Positions 1 to 8,418 are shown, counted from the stretch's first letter. The stretch: DNA of 27,649 nt from Bradyrhizobium sp. (GCA_019243075.1 JAFAUV010000273.1:1-27649), one strand, 5' to 3'. Numbers and translations are program-made. Notes: generated by a model not told the origin, from the sequence alone.

Positions 1-898
1 TGATCTGGTCGGGTGTCAGATTGTGCTCGCGGCGCATCGCGATCAGCGCATCCAGCGCCGCATGAGTGTAGCGGCAGCTCGGATAGGGTTTGACGCCGAT
101 CTTCATGGTCTCGTAGGTCGAGCCGAGACCGGCGACGGCCTTGTCGGGATGCGGATTGTCGCTGTAGCCGACCAGGAGGCCATGCTTGCCTTCCACCGAT
201 CCGGTCGAGCCGACAAAGTCGTTGCGCGCGAGCGTGGCGGCGATGACGCCGTTCATCGCGGCGGCGCCAACCTGGTAGCGCTTGTTCCAGGCGCCATTGA
301 CCAGAAATTGCAGCGAGCCGGCGGCCTGGCTGCCGGAGATGCCGAAGGCAGCCACGATCTGCTGCTGCGACAGGCCGAACAATTTGCCGGCCGCCGCGGC
401 GGCGCCATAGGTGCCCGCGGTCGCGGTCGGATGGAAGCCCCGCGCATAATGCGAGGTCGGATCGAGCGCATTGCCGAGCCGGCAGCACACTTCGTAGCCC
501 GCGACAATCGCCGTCAGCACGTCGCGGCCCGAGGTGCCCACCATCTCGCCGACCGCGAAGGCGGCCGGCACCACCGGCGCGCTCGGATGCAGAGAGGAAT
601 CGGCGTGGGTATCGTCGAAATCCAGGGAGTGGCCGAGGGCGCCATTGAGCAGCGCGGCGATCGCCGGGGTCCAGGTCTTATCGTCGCCGAACACGGTCGC
701 TTCGCCCTTGCCGTCGAGCGCGAGCGCTTCCACCATCTTGAGCAGCGACGGCGTCGATTCCGCGTCCCGCCGGGCCCGGATCGCGCTGCCGAGGAAATCG
801 AGCGTCAGCACCTTGGCCCGCTCCAATACGTGCGGCGGAATGTCCTCGAATTTCAGCGCGGCGACATAGCCTGCCAGCGTTTCCGTCTCGTGCGCCAT
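1..898 (-). CDS. MmgE/PrpD family protein (5' part; 3' end outside window)
   Basis: This frame reads on the minus strand from ATG at 898 to the left edge (about 299 codons) without a stop. The N-terminus is MAHETETLAGYVAALKFEDI, followed by family-typical stretches: LDFLGSAIRAR, GHSLDFDDTHADSSLHPSAP, VAGYEVCCRLGNALDP, FHPTATAGTYGAAAAAGKLF and, near the edge, KPYPSCRYTHAALDAL. The family includes 2-methylcitrate dehydratase, cis-aconitate decarboxylase and iminodisuccinate epimerase, all cytoplasmic enzymes acting on tricarboxylate-like substrates. The family usually has about 450 residues, so roughly a third of the gene is missing. The substrate cannot be told from this part; many Bradyrhizobium paralogues are annotated only at family level. 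The next gene on the right has the same strand but a gap of about 100 bases, so co-transcription is uncertain. Confidence 0.9.
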   Translation of the reverse strand, partial: MAHETETLAGYVAALKFEDIPPHVLERAKVLTLDFLGSAIRARRDAESTPSLLKMVEALALDGKGEATVFGDDKTWTPAIAALLNGALGHSLDFDDTHADSSLHPSAPVVPAAFAVGEMVGTSGRDVLTAIVAGYEVCCRLGNALDPTSHYARGFHPTATAGTYGAAAAAGKLFGLSQQQIVAAFGISGSQAAGSLQFLVNGAWNKRYQVGAAAMNGVIAATLARNDFVGSTGSVEGKHGLLVGYSDNPHPDKAVAGLGSTYETMKIGVKPYPSCRYTHAALDALIAMRREHNLTPDQI

Positions 899-998
899 GG
901 CGTTGCCTCGTGTGCTTTTGGTTCGTTTCGTAGAACCGGCTCAACATCCCGTCAATATCACTTCCTGCGCATCAGACCCTTGCTTTCCATGCGCCAAA

Positions 999-1484
999 TC
1001 AGGATTTCGATGACAGGAATGCGTGCCGGAGCAGACTGCGGATGATCACGCGATGGAACGGCAGCACGACGGCCAGATAGGCGCGGCCAAGCAGATTATG
1101 GGTCTTGACCAGGGTTGTCGCCGTGACCTGATGGCCGGGCCGGGAAGGCGCGACATCGACCACCACGCGAAAATCCAGATGGCGATCGTCGAAGCCGGCG
1201 ACGATCCGCTCGGGCGTCTCGCTGATCACGGGAAAGATGCCGATCATGCCGCCCGTGGCCGGCTCCCCCAGCCCCGACGTCTTCAGGCCAAATGGCCGCA
1301 CCAGCGTGTTGCGCAATCGCAGCAAGGCATCGATCCAGCCCGGGTTGCGTGCAAACAGCCTTTCGGCGGCCCGCCTCGCGCTGGGATTGATGCCATCGAC
1401 GCTGACGCGAAAGGCGTCGGTGAACTGAGCGCCCGCAAGAACACTGCCGGCTTCAATGCTGGGCGGGACCTTGTCGACCGTCAT
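999..1484 (-). CDS. DUF2867 domain protein
   Basis: A 161-residue protein whose body matches the DUF2867 type: a compact alpha/beta protein with MIGIFPVISETPERIVAGFD and then LDFRVVVDVAP in the second half. The open frame extends further upstream, but ATG at 1484 is chosen because a clear GGAGG Shine-Dalgarno sequence lies 5-10 bases before it and the protein similarity begins there. The first 32 bases overlap the 3' end of the upstream MATE exporter gene on the same strand, so the two are probably translationally coupled. No signal peptide or membrane segment is visible. The biochemical role of DUF2867 is not established. Its pairing with an exporter gives no firm functional clue. Confidence 0.8.
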   Translation of the reverse strand: MTVDKVPPSIEAGSVLAGAQFTDAFRVSVDGINPSARRAAERLFARNPGWIDALLRLRNTLVRPFGLKTSGLGEPATGGMIGIFPVISETPERIVAGFDDRHLDFRVVVDVAPSRPGHQVTATTLVKTHNLLGRAYLAVVLPFHRVIIRSLLRHAFLSSKS

Positions 1485-2907
1485 GCAAACCTCCTTCCCG
1501 GTTTGGTGTTCGAGCGAGGCCGCTGGCCAATCGGCGGAACCGCAATAGCAACAGCATTGCATAGACCAGCGTGCCAAGCGACAGCCCGGTCCAGACGCCG
1601 GCCGCGCCGAGCGGGGTATGGAAGGCGAGCGCATAGGCCGAGCAGAAACCGATGCCCCAATAGCTGAGCGCCGCGTACAGCAGGGGTACGCGCGTATCGT
1701 TCATGCCGCGCAGCGCGCCGGCGGCGATGGTCTGCAAGCCATCGGTGACGAAAAAGGTCGCGCCAATCACGAGCAGGGTTGCCGCAAGCGTGACGGCGAC
1801 ACCGGCGTTCTCGGTATCGGCGCCAAGGAAGAACCGTGCAATGGCGAAACGCAGCACGATCACCGCCAGGGTCAGTGCGGCGGAAATGGCAATGCCGAGC
1901 CACATCGCGACCGTGCCGGCGCGCTTGACACCATCGGCATCGTCGCGGCCGAAGGCTTGTCCGACACGGACGGTCGCCGCCATGCTGACGCCGAGCGGGA
2001 CCATGAACAGGATCACTGCGACCTGAAGCGCGATCTGGTGCGCGGCGAGGGCGGTCGTCGAGATCATGCCCATCAGTAGCGCGGCCGATGAGAACAGCCC
2101 GTATTCCAGCAGCAGGGAAATCGAGATCGGTGCGCCGATGACGACGATCTGCCGCATCAGCTGCCAATCGACGCGCCACAGCCGCACCAGGATGTGATAG
2201 CGCTGGAATGGTTTGCGCTCGGTCGCGAACCACAGGCTGGCAACGAAGGCGCCGCCATTGACGGTTGCGGTGGCAAGCCCCGCCCCGAACAAGCCAAGCT
2301 GCGGGAAGCCGAACTCGCCATAGAGCAGCAGATAGACCAGCAACGCATTGAAGGGGATCGCGGCCAGCGTGATCCAGAGGATTGGCTCCGGCCGGTTGAG
2401 CGCGCCCATGAAGCCGCGGATGGCGATGAACCACAGCGCCGGCGCCACGCCCCAGATCAGGCCAAAGAGATATTGCTGCGCCAGATGCGAGGGCTCCTCG
2501 GCCTGGCCGAGCGCTTGCAGAATCTGCTCGCCGCGCAACGGCAGGATCATGATCGGCAGCGCAATCAAGAGCCCCACCCACAGTCCCGAGCGCAGTGAGC
2601 GCCGGACCATGCGCGGGTCGCGCGCGCCGAAGGCCCGGGCGGCGAGCGGGGCGACCGCCGACATCAGCCCCATGCCGAAGGTGAAGGCGACGAAATAGAC
2701 CGTGCCGGCCAATGCCGCCGCCGCCACCGCGGCATCGCCGAGGCGGCCGATGAAGGCGAGGTCGGTCGTCATCATCGCGATCTGCCCAAGCTGGGTTGCC
2801 GCCATCGGCGCGGCGAGTTTGATGGTTTCCGCAAGCTCCCGGCTGAGATGATGGCCCGGCGTTGCCGACAGTACGGGCGCCCGTCCGATCTGGTCCGAGG
2901 TAGTCAT
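1453..2907 (-). CDS. MATE family efflux transporter (NorM-like)
   Basis: A 484-residue inner-membrane protein with about twelve hydrophobic segments in two similar halves, as expected for a MATE multidrug/cation antiporter of the NorM/DinF type, which exports organic cations using Na+ or H+ gradients. Diagnostic stretches include ELAETIKLAAPMAATQLGQI at the start of TM1, then MMTTDLAFIGRLGDAAVAA, and in the second half GAPISISLLLEYGLF and STTALAAHQIALQ. Start ATG at 2907 (MTTSDQIG) is chosen over an in-frame start 21 codons upstream because the family N-terminus fits it. The 3' end overlaps the DUF2867 gene. The substrate cannot be inferred from the sequence. Confidence 0.92.
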   Translation of the reverse strand: MTTSDQIGRAPVLSATPGHHLSRELAETIKLAAPMAATQLGQIAMMTTDLAFIGRLGDAAVAAAALAGTVYFVAFTFGMGLMSAVAPLAARAFGARDPRMVRRSLRSGLWVGLLIALPIMILPLRGEQILQALGQAEEPSHLAQQYLFGLIWGVAPALWFIAIRGFMGALNRPEPILWITLAAIPFNALLVYLLLYGEFGFPQLGLFGAGLATATVNGGAFVASLWFATERKPFQRYHILVRLWRVDWQLMRQIVVIGAPISISLLLEYGLFSSAALLMGMISTTALAAHQIALQVAVILFMVPLGVSMAATVRVGQAFGRDDADGVKRAGTVAMWLGIAISAALTLAVIVLRFAIARFFLGADTENAGVAVTLAATLLVIGATFFVTDGLQTIAAGALRGMNDTRVPLLYAALSYWGIGFCSAYALAFHTPLGAAGVWTGLSLGTLVYAMLLLLRFRRLASGLARTPNREGGLHDGRQGPAQH

Positions 2908-3076
2908 GAAGCGACAATACTGCCGGGCGTGGCGGAAGGATGGTGATTGGTGCAATTGCGCCCGAAGCACGGCTATTCGAACCTATTGTGCGGCTTGACT
3001 GACCTTGAGGACCGCATCCGGCCGCACCGGTCCGTGCGCTCGGTAGGCCCGCAACCGGGACCCGCTGGACTGAATG

Positions 3077-3291
3077 TCAGCCGAGCTTCTTGGAGGTGAT
3101 GGTCAGAATGTAAACGGGACGATCGCCGTCGACAACATTCAGCCGCCAGGTTCACCCGGCTGCAGGTTGAGCTCGATATCCCGCGTAAACCGCTTCGCCT
3201 CGATCCACGCGGCGACATCGTCCGAAAGTTCCATGCCATGGTCGTCGTGGTAGGGGTTCGTGCCATCGACGTGGAAGAAGTACTTCTGCAT
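3077..3291 (-). pseudogene. DUF6894-like small protein gene, frameshifted
   Basis: From ATG at 3291 the frame reads MQKYFFHVDGTNPYHDDHGM, a typical DUF6894 opening (RYFFHV...), and runs to LQPGEPGG followed by a stop, only 50 residues. Shifting the frame by one base just after LQPGE gives TWRLNVVDGDRPVYILTITS and KKLG, then a stop at 3077. That is the expected C-terminal half of such a protein (W-R-V-DxxGRxV-hydrophobic). The total length is 215 bases, one short of 72 codons, so a single-base loss near 3140 explains both halves. The small GAGCGG upstream fits a ribosome binding site. It could be a true pseudogene or a sequencing error. Family function is unknown. Confidence 0.75.
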
Positions 3292-3323
3292 TCCGCTCGA
3301 ACGTCGGGCAGCGGAAGCTGTTC

Positions 3324-4100
3324 CTAAGCGGCTGCCGGCCGCGCCCGTTGGTGCAGATATTCCCCTGAAAATCCAGCCAATTTTCCCAGTTCCTTGCGAT
3401 CCAGAAGCGTGACCGACCTGCCTTCCCAGCTGATCAGCTTGCGCTTGCGGAGTTCCTGCAAGGTCCGGTTGACATGCACGGCGGATATGCCGCGGGCGTT
3501 GGCGATGTCCTGCTGGACCAGCGGAAGCTGAAAGCTGTGGTCCTGAAGCAGCCCGACGGCATCCAGGCGAGCTGCGAGTTCGCAAATGAGATGCGCCACG
3601 CTCGCCAGCGCACTTCGCGCGCCGACGTTGCAGACCCATTCCCGGAAGATGGCGGCCTCGACGAGGGTCTCGCGCCAGAACACGTGTGTGAGCGTGGGGG
3701 AGGCGGTGAGAATGGCCTTCAGATGGGCGTGAGGAATTACGCCAACGCGCGAGGGCCCGACGCTGACGATATCATGGTCCAGGACAGGCAGATGCAGCGT
3801 TTGCAGATCGGGGAAATCTCCTGGGACATGCACGGCGAGAATTTGCTCGCGATCGCCGACGATCTTGGACCTGACCAGAAAGCCGTCCAGCAGCACCGTG
3901 CAGTGCGATGCAGCGTCTCCTTCCTGGCAGATCGCCTCGCGGTTGGTCAGGACACGTTCCACGACCTGAAGCCCTCGCAGCGCTTCGCGATCGCCCTGGG
4001 ATAAGCCAATGGCTTCATCCACGCGCTTGATAAAGAGGCGAGCTGGCAAGCTACAACTCGACAGATTGGGGAAGGCGCAACGATCCCGAATGTTCTGCAC
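3324..4100 (-). CDS. Crp/Fnr family transcriptional regulator
   Basis: An N-terminal cyclic-nucleotide-binding-like beta roll (CQEGDAASHCTVLLDGFLVR, HVPGDFPDLQTLHLP) is followed by a C-terminal Crp-type helix-turn-helix (LPLVQQDIANARGISAVHVN, then RTLQELRKRKLISWEG). The reading frame is open to 4295, but family proteins have about 230-260 residues. The proposed start is GTG at 4100 (258 residues); ATG at 4199 (AAGGA two bases upstream, inside an inverted repeat) is the main alternative. There is no cysteine cluster in the N-terminus for an Fnr-type iron-sulfur cluster, and no obvious cAMP-binding arginine cassette, so the signal is unknown. It sits downstream of the 25-bp inverted repeat at 4203-4227. 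The start is uncertain; the family is not. Confidence 0.85.
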   Translation of the reverse strand: MQNIRDRCAFPNLSSCSLPARLFIKRVDEAIGLSQGDREALRGLQVVERVLTNREAICQEGDAASHCTVLLDGFLVRSKIVGDREQILAVHVPGDFPDLQTLHLPVLDHDIVSVGPSRVGVIPHAHLKAILTASPTLTHVFWRETLVEAAIFREWVCNVGARSALASVAHLICELAARLDAVGLLQDHSFQLPLVQQDIANARGISAVHVNRTLQELRKRKLISWEGRSVTLLDRKELGKLAGFSGEYLHQRARPAAA

Positions 4101-4202
4101 TAGCAGAAAGGCCAGCGCATACCTACCGCATTTTGCGGCACCTGCGCTGGCACTCGGTTCGACCAAGCGCTGCCGGGTCCGCCGGCCTGCGGCGGCCATC
4201 GT

Positions 4203-4227
4203 CCTTGTGTGAGAAAGTAACACAAGG
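4203..4227. promoter_or_regulatory. 25-bp inverted repeat upstream of Crp/Fnr gene
   Basis: CCTTGTGT and ACACAAGG are perfect 8-base inverted arms separated by nine bases. The repeat lies about 100 bases upstream of the GTG start proposed for the Crp/Fnr gene and directly abuts the alternative ATG at 4199. The inner TGTGT/ACACA halves resemble Crp-family half sites, but the spacing (nine bases) is wider than the classical six. It is likely an autoregulatory operator. Alternatively it is an RNA hairpin that would bury the AAGGA before the ATG at 4199. Confidence 0.5.
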
Positions 4228-4320
4228 GGAAGTCTCGTAACGGTCCTCAGCCCGGATGAGCCCAGCGACACCCCGGAAGCTGAGAGGTCCCGCATGTCGC
4301 TGGGCTTATGCGTGCTACAA

Positions 4321-4860
4321 CTAATCTCTCTCGATCCGCTTCACCGGGGCGTGCGTCGAGCGCGGCGCGGCCGATGGCCCGGCCATGTGCGGGATGCGGC
4401 TTTCGAGATGCCGCACGACGCGGAAGAAGGTCTCGATCGATTTCGCGTCGAGGCCCGCGGTAAGATTGTCATGACGGCGCAGCACTTCGTCAAAGCTGCG
4501 GTCGAGCAGCGCAAAGCCGGATGCCGACAGGGCGATCTCGCTGCGATTGCGCGCGCTGCCCTTGACGGGGGCGATCTTCACCAGGCCCTTGGCGGCAAGG
4601 GAGGTGGCCTCGCGGCTGACCACGGCCTTGTCGAGATGGGCCTTGGCGCAGATATCGTAGGCGCTGGCCGGCCCGTATTCGCGCAGGAAGGAGAGGATGC
4701 GCCATTCGGCGAGCGACACGCCATAGGTCTGCGAAAAGAACGCGTTGGCGCTGGCGCGGAATTTCGCCACGAGACTAGACAGCACGGTCGGAACATAGCG
4801 CTCGAAATCGATCGCGAGCTCTTCGCGCGACCGAACGGCTTTCGCGCTTGCCGTCTTCAC
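4321..4860 (-). CDS. MarR family transcriptional regulator
   Basis: A 179-residue protein from GTG at 4860, whose GTG overlaps the TGA stop of the upstream MFS gene (GTGA, four bases shared), a mark of translational coupling. The central winged helix-turn-helix spans about residues 50-125: LAEWRILSFLREYGPASAYD, then HLDKAVVSREATSLAAKGLV and the wing KGSARNRSEIALSASGFALL. Helices on both sides (VPTVLSSLVAKFRASANAFF and the C-terminal VVRHLESRIPHM) would form the dimer interface. MarR proteins commonly repress catabolic operons and are released by the aromatic substrate or its CoA ester. As the last gene of the dioxygenase/permease run, it probably controls that operon, perhaps through the inverted repeat at 8473-8492. 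The ligand is unknown. Confidence 0.88.
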   Translation of the reverse strand: MKTASAKAVRSREELAIDFERYVPTVLSSLVAKFRASANAFFSQTYGVSLAEWRILSFLREYGPASAYDICAKAHLDKAVVSREATSLAAKGLVKIAPVKGSARNRSEIALSASGFALLDRSFDEVLRRHDNLTAGLDAKSIETFFRVVRHLESRIPHMAGPSAAPRSTHAPVKRIERD

Positions 4861-6170
4861 GCCTTCACCAGTTTCGCCCGCGCGATCAGGACCAGGACGG
4901 CGGCAAAGAGCAGCGCGCCCGCCACGACCAGGAACCCCACGGTGAAACTGCCCGAGGCGTCCTTGGCACGACCGACGATCACGGGAATGACGGCGCCGCC
5001 GATGCTGCCGATGGTGCCGACAAGCCCGATCGCGCCGGGTGCGCTCTGCCGCGACATGTAGGACTGCGGGATGGTCCAGAATACCGCCTGCGTGCCGTAG
5101 ACGCCGACATTGGCGACCATGAAGCCGACGATGATCATGACCGGTGTGGCCGCGAACGCCGCGATGGCAAATCCGGATGCGGCGATGACGAAGGTCGCGA
5201 CCGCATAATGGAAGCGCTCCCCGACACGATCGGAATGCCGCGACAGCGCGATCATGCCGATCAGCCCGGCGATCGGCGGGATCGCCGTCACGAGACCAAC
5301 TTGCGAGGCCGGCAGCCCGAAGGTCTTGATGATCTGCGGCAGCCAGGGGAACAGCGAGGCCAGCCCGCAGAACAGGCCGAAATTGCAGAATCCGAACAAC
5401 AGCACCATCGGCTTGGTGATGGTTTTCAGCACGCCCTCGCCATGGACGACGCCGGTCGCCCTGGCGTCGCGGTCGAGCGCGTTCGTGAGCCACGCCTTCT
5501 CCTCGGTGGAGAGCCACGACGCCTGTTGCGGCCGGTCGGTGAGATAGAAGATGCCGATCAGGCCGAGCATGATCGGCGGCAGACCTTCGAGCAGGAACAG
5601 CCACTTCCAGCCGGCGATGCCGAAGGTGCCGTTGAGCTCGAGGATGGCGCCCGAAAGCAGCGAAGCGAAGATATAGGAGATCGGCACTGCATAATTGAAC
5701 ATGGCGTTGTAGCGGGCGCGATAACGGAAGGGAAACCATAGGCTCAGCAGCAGCATCACGCCCGGAAACAGGCCGGATTCGGCAAAGCCGAGAAAGCCGC
5801 GGAAGATGTATAGGCTGAACGGGCCTTGCGTGAATGCCATCAGCACGGTGGCGATGCCCCAGAGGATTGCGATCCGCGTCAGCGTTGCGCGCGCGCCATA
5901 GCGGCTCAGCACCAGGTTGCTCGGGATTTCGAAGATCGAATAGGTGAAATACATGATGCCGACGGCGATGCCGAACATCTCGGCGTTCAACCCGAGATCC
6001 TTGTTCATCTGCAGGGCGGCGAAGGAAATATTGCCGCGATCGAGGATGGCGAGGAAGTAAAGCGCCATCACGAACCACATCAGCCGGCCCGCGACCTTGC
6101 GGATCGTGGTGCTTTCGAGCGCAGGATCGGCGGATCGTATAGCCGCCTTTGCCATCGTCACCTCGGCCAT
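4857..6170 (-). CDS. MFS transporter, anion:cation symporter (ACS) family
   Basis: A 437-residue, twelve-helix inner-membrane permease. The ACS signature is clear at residues 44-61 (DRGNISFAALQMNKDLGL), followed by EIPSNLVLSRYGARATLTRI and GFAESGLFPGVMLLLSLWFP. Family members (phthalate, tartrate, glucarate, 4-hydroxyphenylacetate permeases) import organic anions with protons. Start ATG at 6170; an ATG five codons later preceded by GAGGTG is also possible. It starts 34 bases after the Rieske ferredoxin stop and overlaps the MarR gene by four bases. The context suggests it imports the aromatic or other organic acid attacked by the neighbouring dioxygenase. That assignment is inference from gene order. 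Confidence 0.9.
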   Translation of the reverse strand: MAEVTMAKAAIRSADPALESTTIRKVAGRLMWFVMALYFLAILDRGNISFAALQMNKDLGLNAEMFGIAVGIMYFTYSIFEIPSNLVLSRYGARATLTRIAILWGIATVLMAFTQGPFSLYIFRGFLGFAESGLFPGVMLLLSLWFPFRYRARYNAMFNYAVPISYIFASLLSGAILELNGTFGIAGWKWLFLLEGLPPIMLGLIGIFYLTDRPQQASWLSTEEKAWLTNALDRDARATGVVHGEGVLKTITKPMVLLFGFCNFGLFCGLASLFPWLPQIIKTFGLPASQVGLVTAIPPIAGLIGMIALSRHSDRVGERFHYAVATFVIAASGFAIAAFAATPVMIIVGFMVANVGVYGTQAVFWTIPQSYMSRQSAPGAIGLVGTIGSIGGAVIPVIVGRAKDASGSFTVGFLVVAGALLFAAVLVLIARAKLVKA

Positions 6171-6204
6171 GTTTGCTTTCTGATTTCGTTTGGTTGGGGG
6201 CGGT

Positions 6205-6528
6205 CTATTGCGGCAAGCACACTTCGAGCCGCTCGCCGGCGACCCGTACCGGATAGACCGGGATATCGATCTCGACCGGACTGGTCAGCGCCTCGCCGGT
6301 GCGGATGTCGAAGCGGCCCATATGCAACGGGCATTCGATCTCGCAGCCGTCGAGCATGCCGTCGGACAACAGCGCCTCGGCGTGGGTGCAGATGTTGCCG
6401 GTGGCGTAATATTCGTCTGCAACGCGATAGAGCGCGACCGAACGGCCCGCGATCTCGACGCCGAGCGGCTCGCCTTCCTTCACCTCGCTGAGCGCTGCCG
6501 CGGTGTGCCAGCCTGCCGTTTCCGCCAT
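6205..6528 (-). CDS. Rieske [2Fe-2S] ferredoxin of a ring-hydroxylating dioxygenase
   Basis: A 107-residue soluble protein with the Rieske motif C47-x-H49 (NICTHAEALL) and C66-x2-H69 (CEIECPLHMGRFDIRTGEAL), the usual cluster-binding spacing for BphF/NdoA-type ferredoxins that pass electrons from a flavin reductase to the terminal oxygenase. Start ATG at 6528 (MAETAGWH) is chosen over an in-frame start 14 codons upstream, because only this start gives family length. It lies seven bases after the beta subunit stop, so it belongs to the same message. No reductase gene is present in this window, so one must be supplied from elsewhere. Confidence 0.92.
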   Translation of the reverse strand: MAETAGWHTAAALSEVKEGEPLGVEIAGRSVALYRVADEYYATGNICTHAEALLSDGMLDGCEIECPLHMGRFDIRTGEALTSPVEIDIPVYPVRVAGERLEVCLPQ

Positions 6529-6535
6529 CACGTCC

Positions 6536-7045
6536 TCACAGGCTGTAGAAATCGAGCAGTGTCGCCACACGGTCGTTCACCAGGGTGATGATCTTTCGCG
6601 CAATCTTCCATTGATCGCCCTCGCGCGTCAGCCGGTGCTCGTAGCGCCCGTGGCGGATATGCTCTTTCGCCACACGGGGATCATAGACGTGCACCGAGAA
6701 CACCGAGTGACAGGTGATCTCTCCGGGCGCGGTCTCGGCCGCCTCGAGATTGCTGATCTGGTGCACGGTGCGCGGCAGCGGCAGTGCGGTGATCGATTTG
6801 CGGGATTCGATGCGCGCGATCCGCTCTTCGAGACCGCGTCGCGCGTCGTGATAGACCAACGAAACCTCCGTGTTCGGATCGCCGGTGGTCTCGTATTCGT
6901 CGAGCCAGGCCGGCACCCAATAGACGGCATCTTCGCGGTACATCGCCACCCAGTCGGCCCATTCGCCGCGATCGAGCAGCCGGGCTTCGCGATAGAGCGT
7001 TGCCGCCGCAACGGCGTTGGCGTCGTGTCCATTTGCCCCGGCCAT
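6536..7045 (-). CDS. Aromatic-ring-hydroxylating dioxygenase, beta subunit
   Basis: A 169-residue protein of the small-subunit (NTF2-like fold) family. Recognisable stretches are LYREARLLDRGEWADWVAMY, then DAVYWVPAW, SLVYHDARRGLEERIARIES, RTVHQISNLEA and a C-terminal WKIARKIITLVND. In this family the beta subunit is structural and helps form the alpha3beta3 hexamer. Start ATG at 7045 shares one base with the TGA of the alpha subunit (TGATG), so the two are coupled. The length matches BenB and related small subunits (about 160-170). Substrate preference is not readable from this subunit. Confidence 0.92.
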   Translation of the reverse strand: MAGANGHDANAVAAATLYREARLLDRGEWADWVAMYREDAVYWVPAWLDEYETTGDPNTEVSLVYHDARRGLEERIARIESRKSITALPLPRTVHQISNLEAAETAPGEITCHSVFSVHVYDPRVAKEHIRHGRYEHRLTREGDQWKIARKIITLVNDRVATLLDFYSL

Positions 7046-8418
7046 CACGCGCTCTCCGCCGCGGCGCGCTGCAGCAACCGGCGCCATTCGCGATAGCCCG
7101 GGTGGAAATTGGTCTCGCCACCGAAGCTAGTTGCGCCGAACGACCATTCGCGCGGATGCACGTCAAGCTCCCTGGCATGCACGCTGTCGCCGGTGCCGAC
7201 CTCGGCCATGCCGCGCAAGTAGCCTTGCGTGGGAGCGGCACTCGTTGCGTCGTAGCCGGCCTGGCAGAACTCATACATGACATTGTCGTCGGAACTGGCG
7301 AGCCCCGAGGCGTTGAAAAAGTCCTCGTAGTTGCGGATGCGGAGCGTCCGCGCGGCGGCGCTCTCCCCGACCGGGGCGAGGCAATGCGACACCATCTCGG
7401 TCTTGTCCGGCGCGAGCGGTCGCCAGGTCCGCACCTGCGCGGAAAGGATGTCGATCACTTGCAGATTGGGGAAGATGGTCAGGTTGCGCTGCCGCAGCAT
7501 CCATTTGGCGCGCATGTTGCCGACACGCTGGCGCACGGCGTCCAACCGCGCCGGGTCCATGCCGAGCGGCCGGCCATAAAGCTGGGCGCGCTTGATCGAC
7601 CAATTGACGGCATGGCCGTAGTCGAAGCTGAAGCTGCCCTGGCCTTCGGTCTCATCGGCCTCCTCCGCGGTGAAGCCGGCTTCCGCGCCGGCACCGGCCT
7701 TGCGCTGCTTCAGGATGTCGACATAAGAGCTGTGGGTCGTGGCGAAGTGGTAATAGTCGAGACCGTTCTCGAACTGCAATTTCCAATTGGCGTCGAAGGT
7801 GTAGCTGCTGGCGCCGGGCACCAGCTCGACCTCGCCGCTGTCGCTCTGGTCGACGATGAGATCGAAGAACGCGCGGGTGTCGCCCAGAAACTCTTCCAGC
7901 GGCGGCACGTCCGCCGACAGGCTCGCGAACATGAAGCCGCGATAGGAGCCGAGCCGTGCCAGGGGGATCAGATCGTGATTTTCGTTGGAGAAGGAGGGCG
8001 GGTATTGCCCGCTCGCCTCGTCGGTCACCGAGATGTTGCGGCCGGCCGAATCATAGGCCCAGCCATGATAGCGGCAGACATGGAATTTCTGACGGCCCTG
8101 CTTGAAGGGACAGACGATGGTGCCGCGATGCCGACAGGTGTTGAGGAACGCGCCGATCCTGCGCTCGGCGCTCCGCATCACCAGGATCGGATGGCGGCCG
8201 ATATGGGTGGTGAAGAAATCGCTGGGCTTTGCGATCTGGGATTCGAGGCCGATGAAGTTCCAGGTCGCCTCGAAGATGTGGCGCAGCTCCGCCTCGAAGA
8301 CGTGTCGGTCCGTGAAGATGCTGCGGTCGACCTTGAAGATGCGCTCCGCCGGACGGTCATCGACCAGCCGGGAAATCTTGAGCAGCTGAGCGGCGTCGCT
8401 ACGCAGGGGAGCGTTCAT
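7045..8418 (-). CDS. Aromatic-ring-hydroxylating dioxygenase, alpha (Rieske oxygenase) subunit, BenA-like
   Basis: A 457-residue catalytic subunit. The Rieske cluster ligands are C95-x-H97 (TCRHRG) and C115-x2-H118 (CRYHGWAYDS). The mononuclear iron region is NWKLQFENGLDYYHFATTHS with the bridging D221 and histidines H224 and H229. The layout and segments such as IFTDRHVFEAELRHIFEATW, VPPLEEFLGD, IVDQS and RIRNYEDFFNASGLAS resemble the benzoate/anthranilate/halobenzoate group (BenA, AntA, CbdA), so an aromatic carboxylate is a likely substrate; this is inference from my memory of the family. A strong GGAGG precedes ATG 8418. It is the first gene of the alpha-beta-ferredoxin-permease-MarR run. 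The MarR-like inverted repeat at 8473-8492 lies in its promoter region. Confidence 0.92.
   Translation of the reverse strand: MNAPLRSDAAQLLKISRLVDDRPAERIFKVDRSIFTDRHVFEAELRHIFEATWNFIGLESQIAKPSDFFTTHIGRHPILVMRSAERRIGAFLNTCRHRGTIVCPFKQGRQKFHVCRYHGWAYDSAGRNISVTDEASGQYPPSFSNENHDLIPLARLGSYRGFMFASLSADVPPLEEFLGDTRAFFDLIVDQSDSGEVELVPGASSYTFDANWKLQFENGLDYYHFATTHSSYVDILKQRKAGAGAEAGFTAEEADETEGQGSFSFDYGHAVNWSIKRAQLYGRPLGMDPARLDAVRQRVGNMRAKWMLRQRNLTIFPNLQVIDILSAQVRTWRPLAPDKTEMVSHCLAPVGESAAARTLRIRNYEDFFNASGLASSDDNVMYEFCQAGYDATSAAPTQGYLRGMAEVGTGDSVHARELDVHPREWSFGATSFGGETNFHPGYREWRRLLQRAAAESA

Noticed and set aside
4321..6078. A 585-codon minus-strand frame continuous through the MarR gene
   Set aside because: Only the last 179 codons are a real gene (MarR). 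The upstream part is a shadow of the MFS gene in another frame, so this is not a fusion protein.
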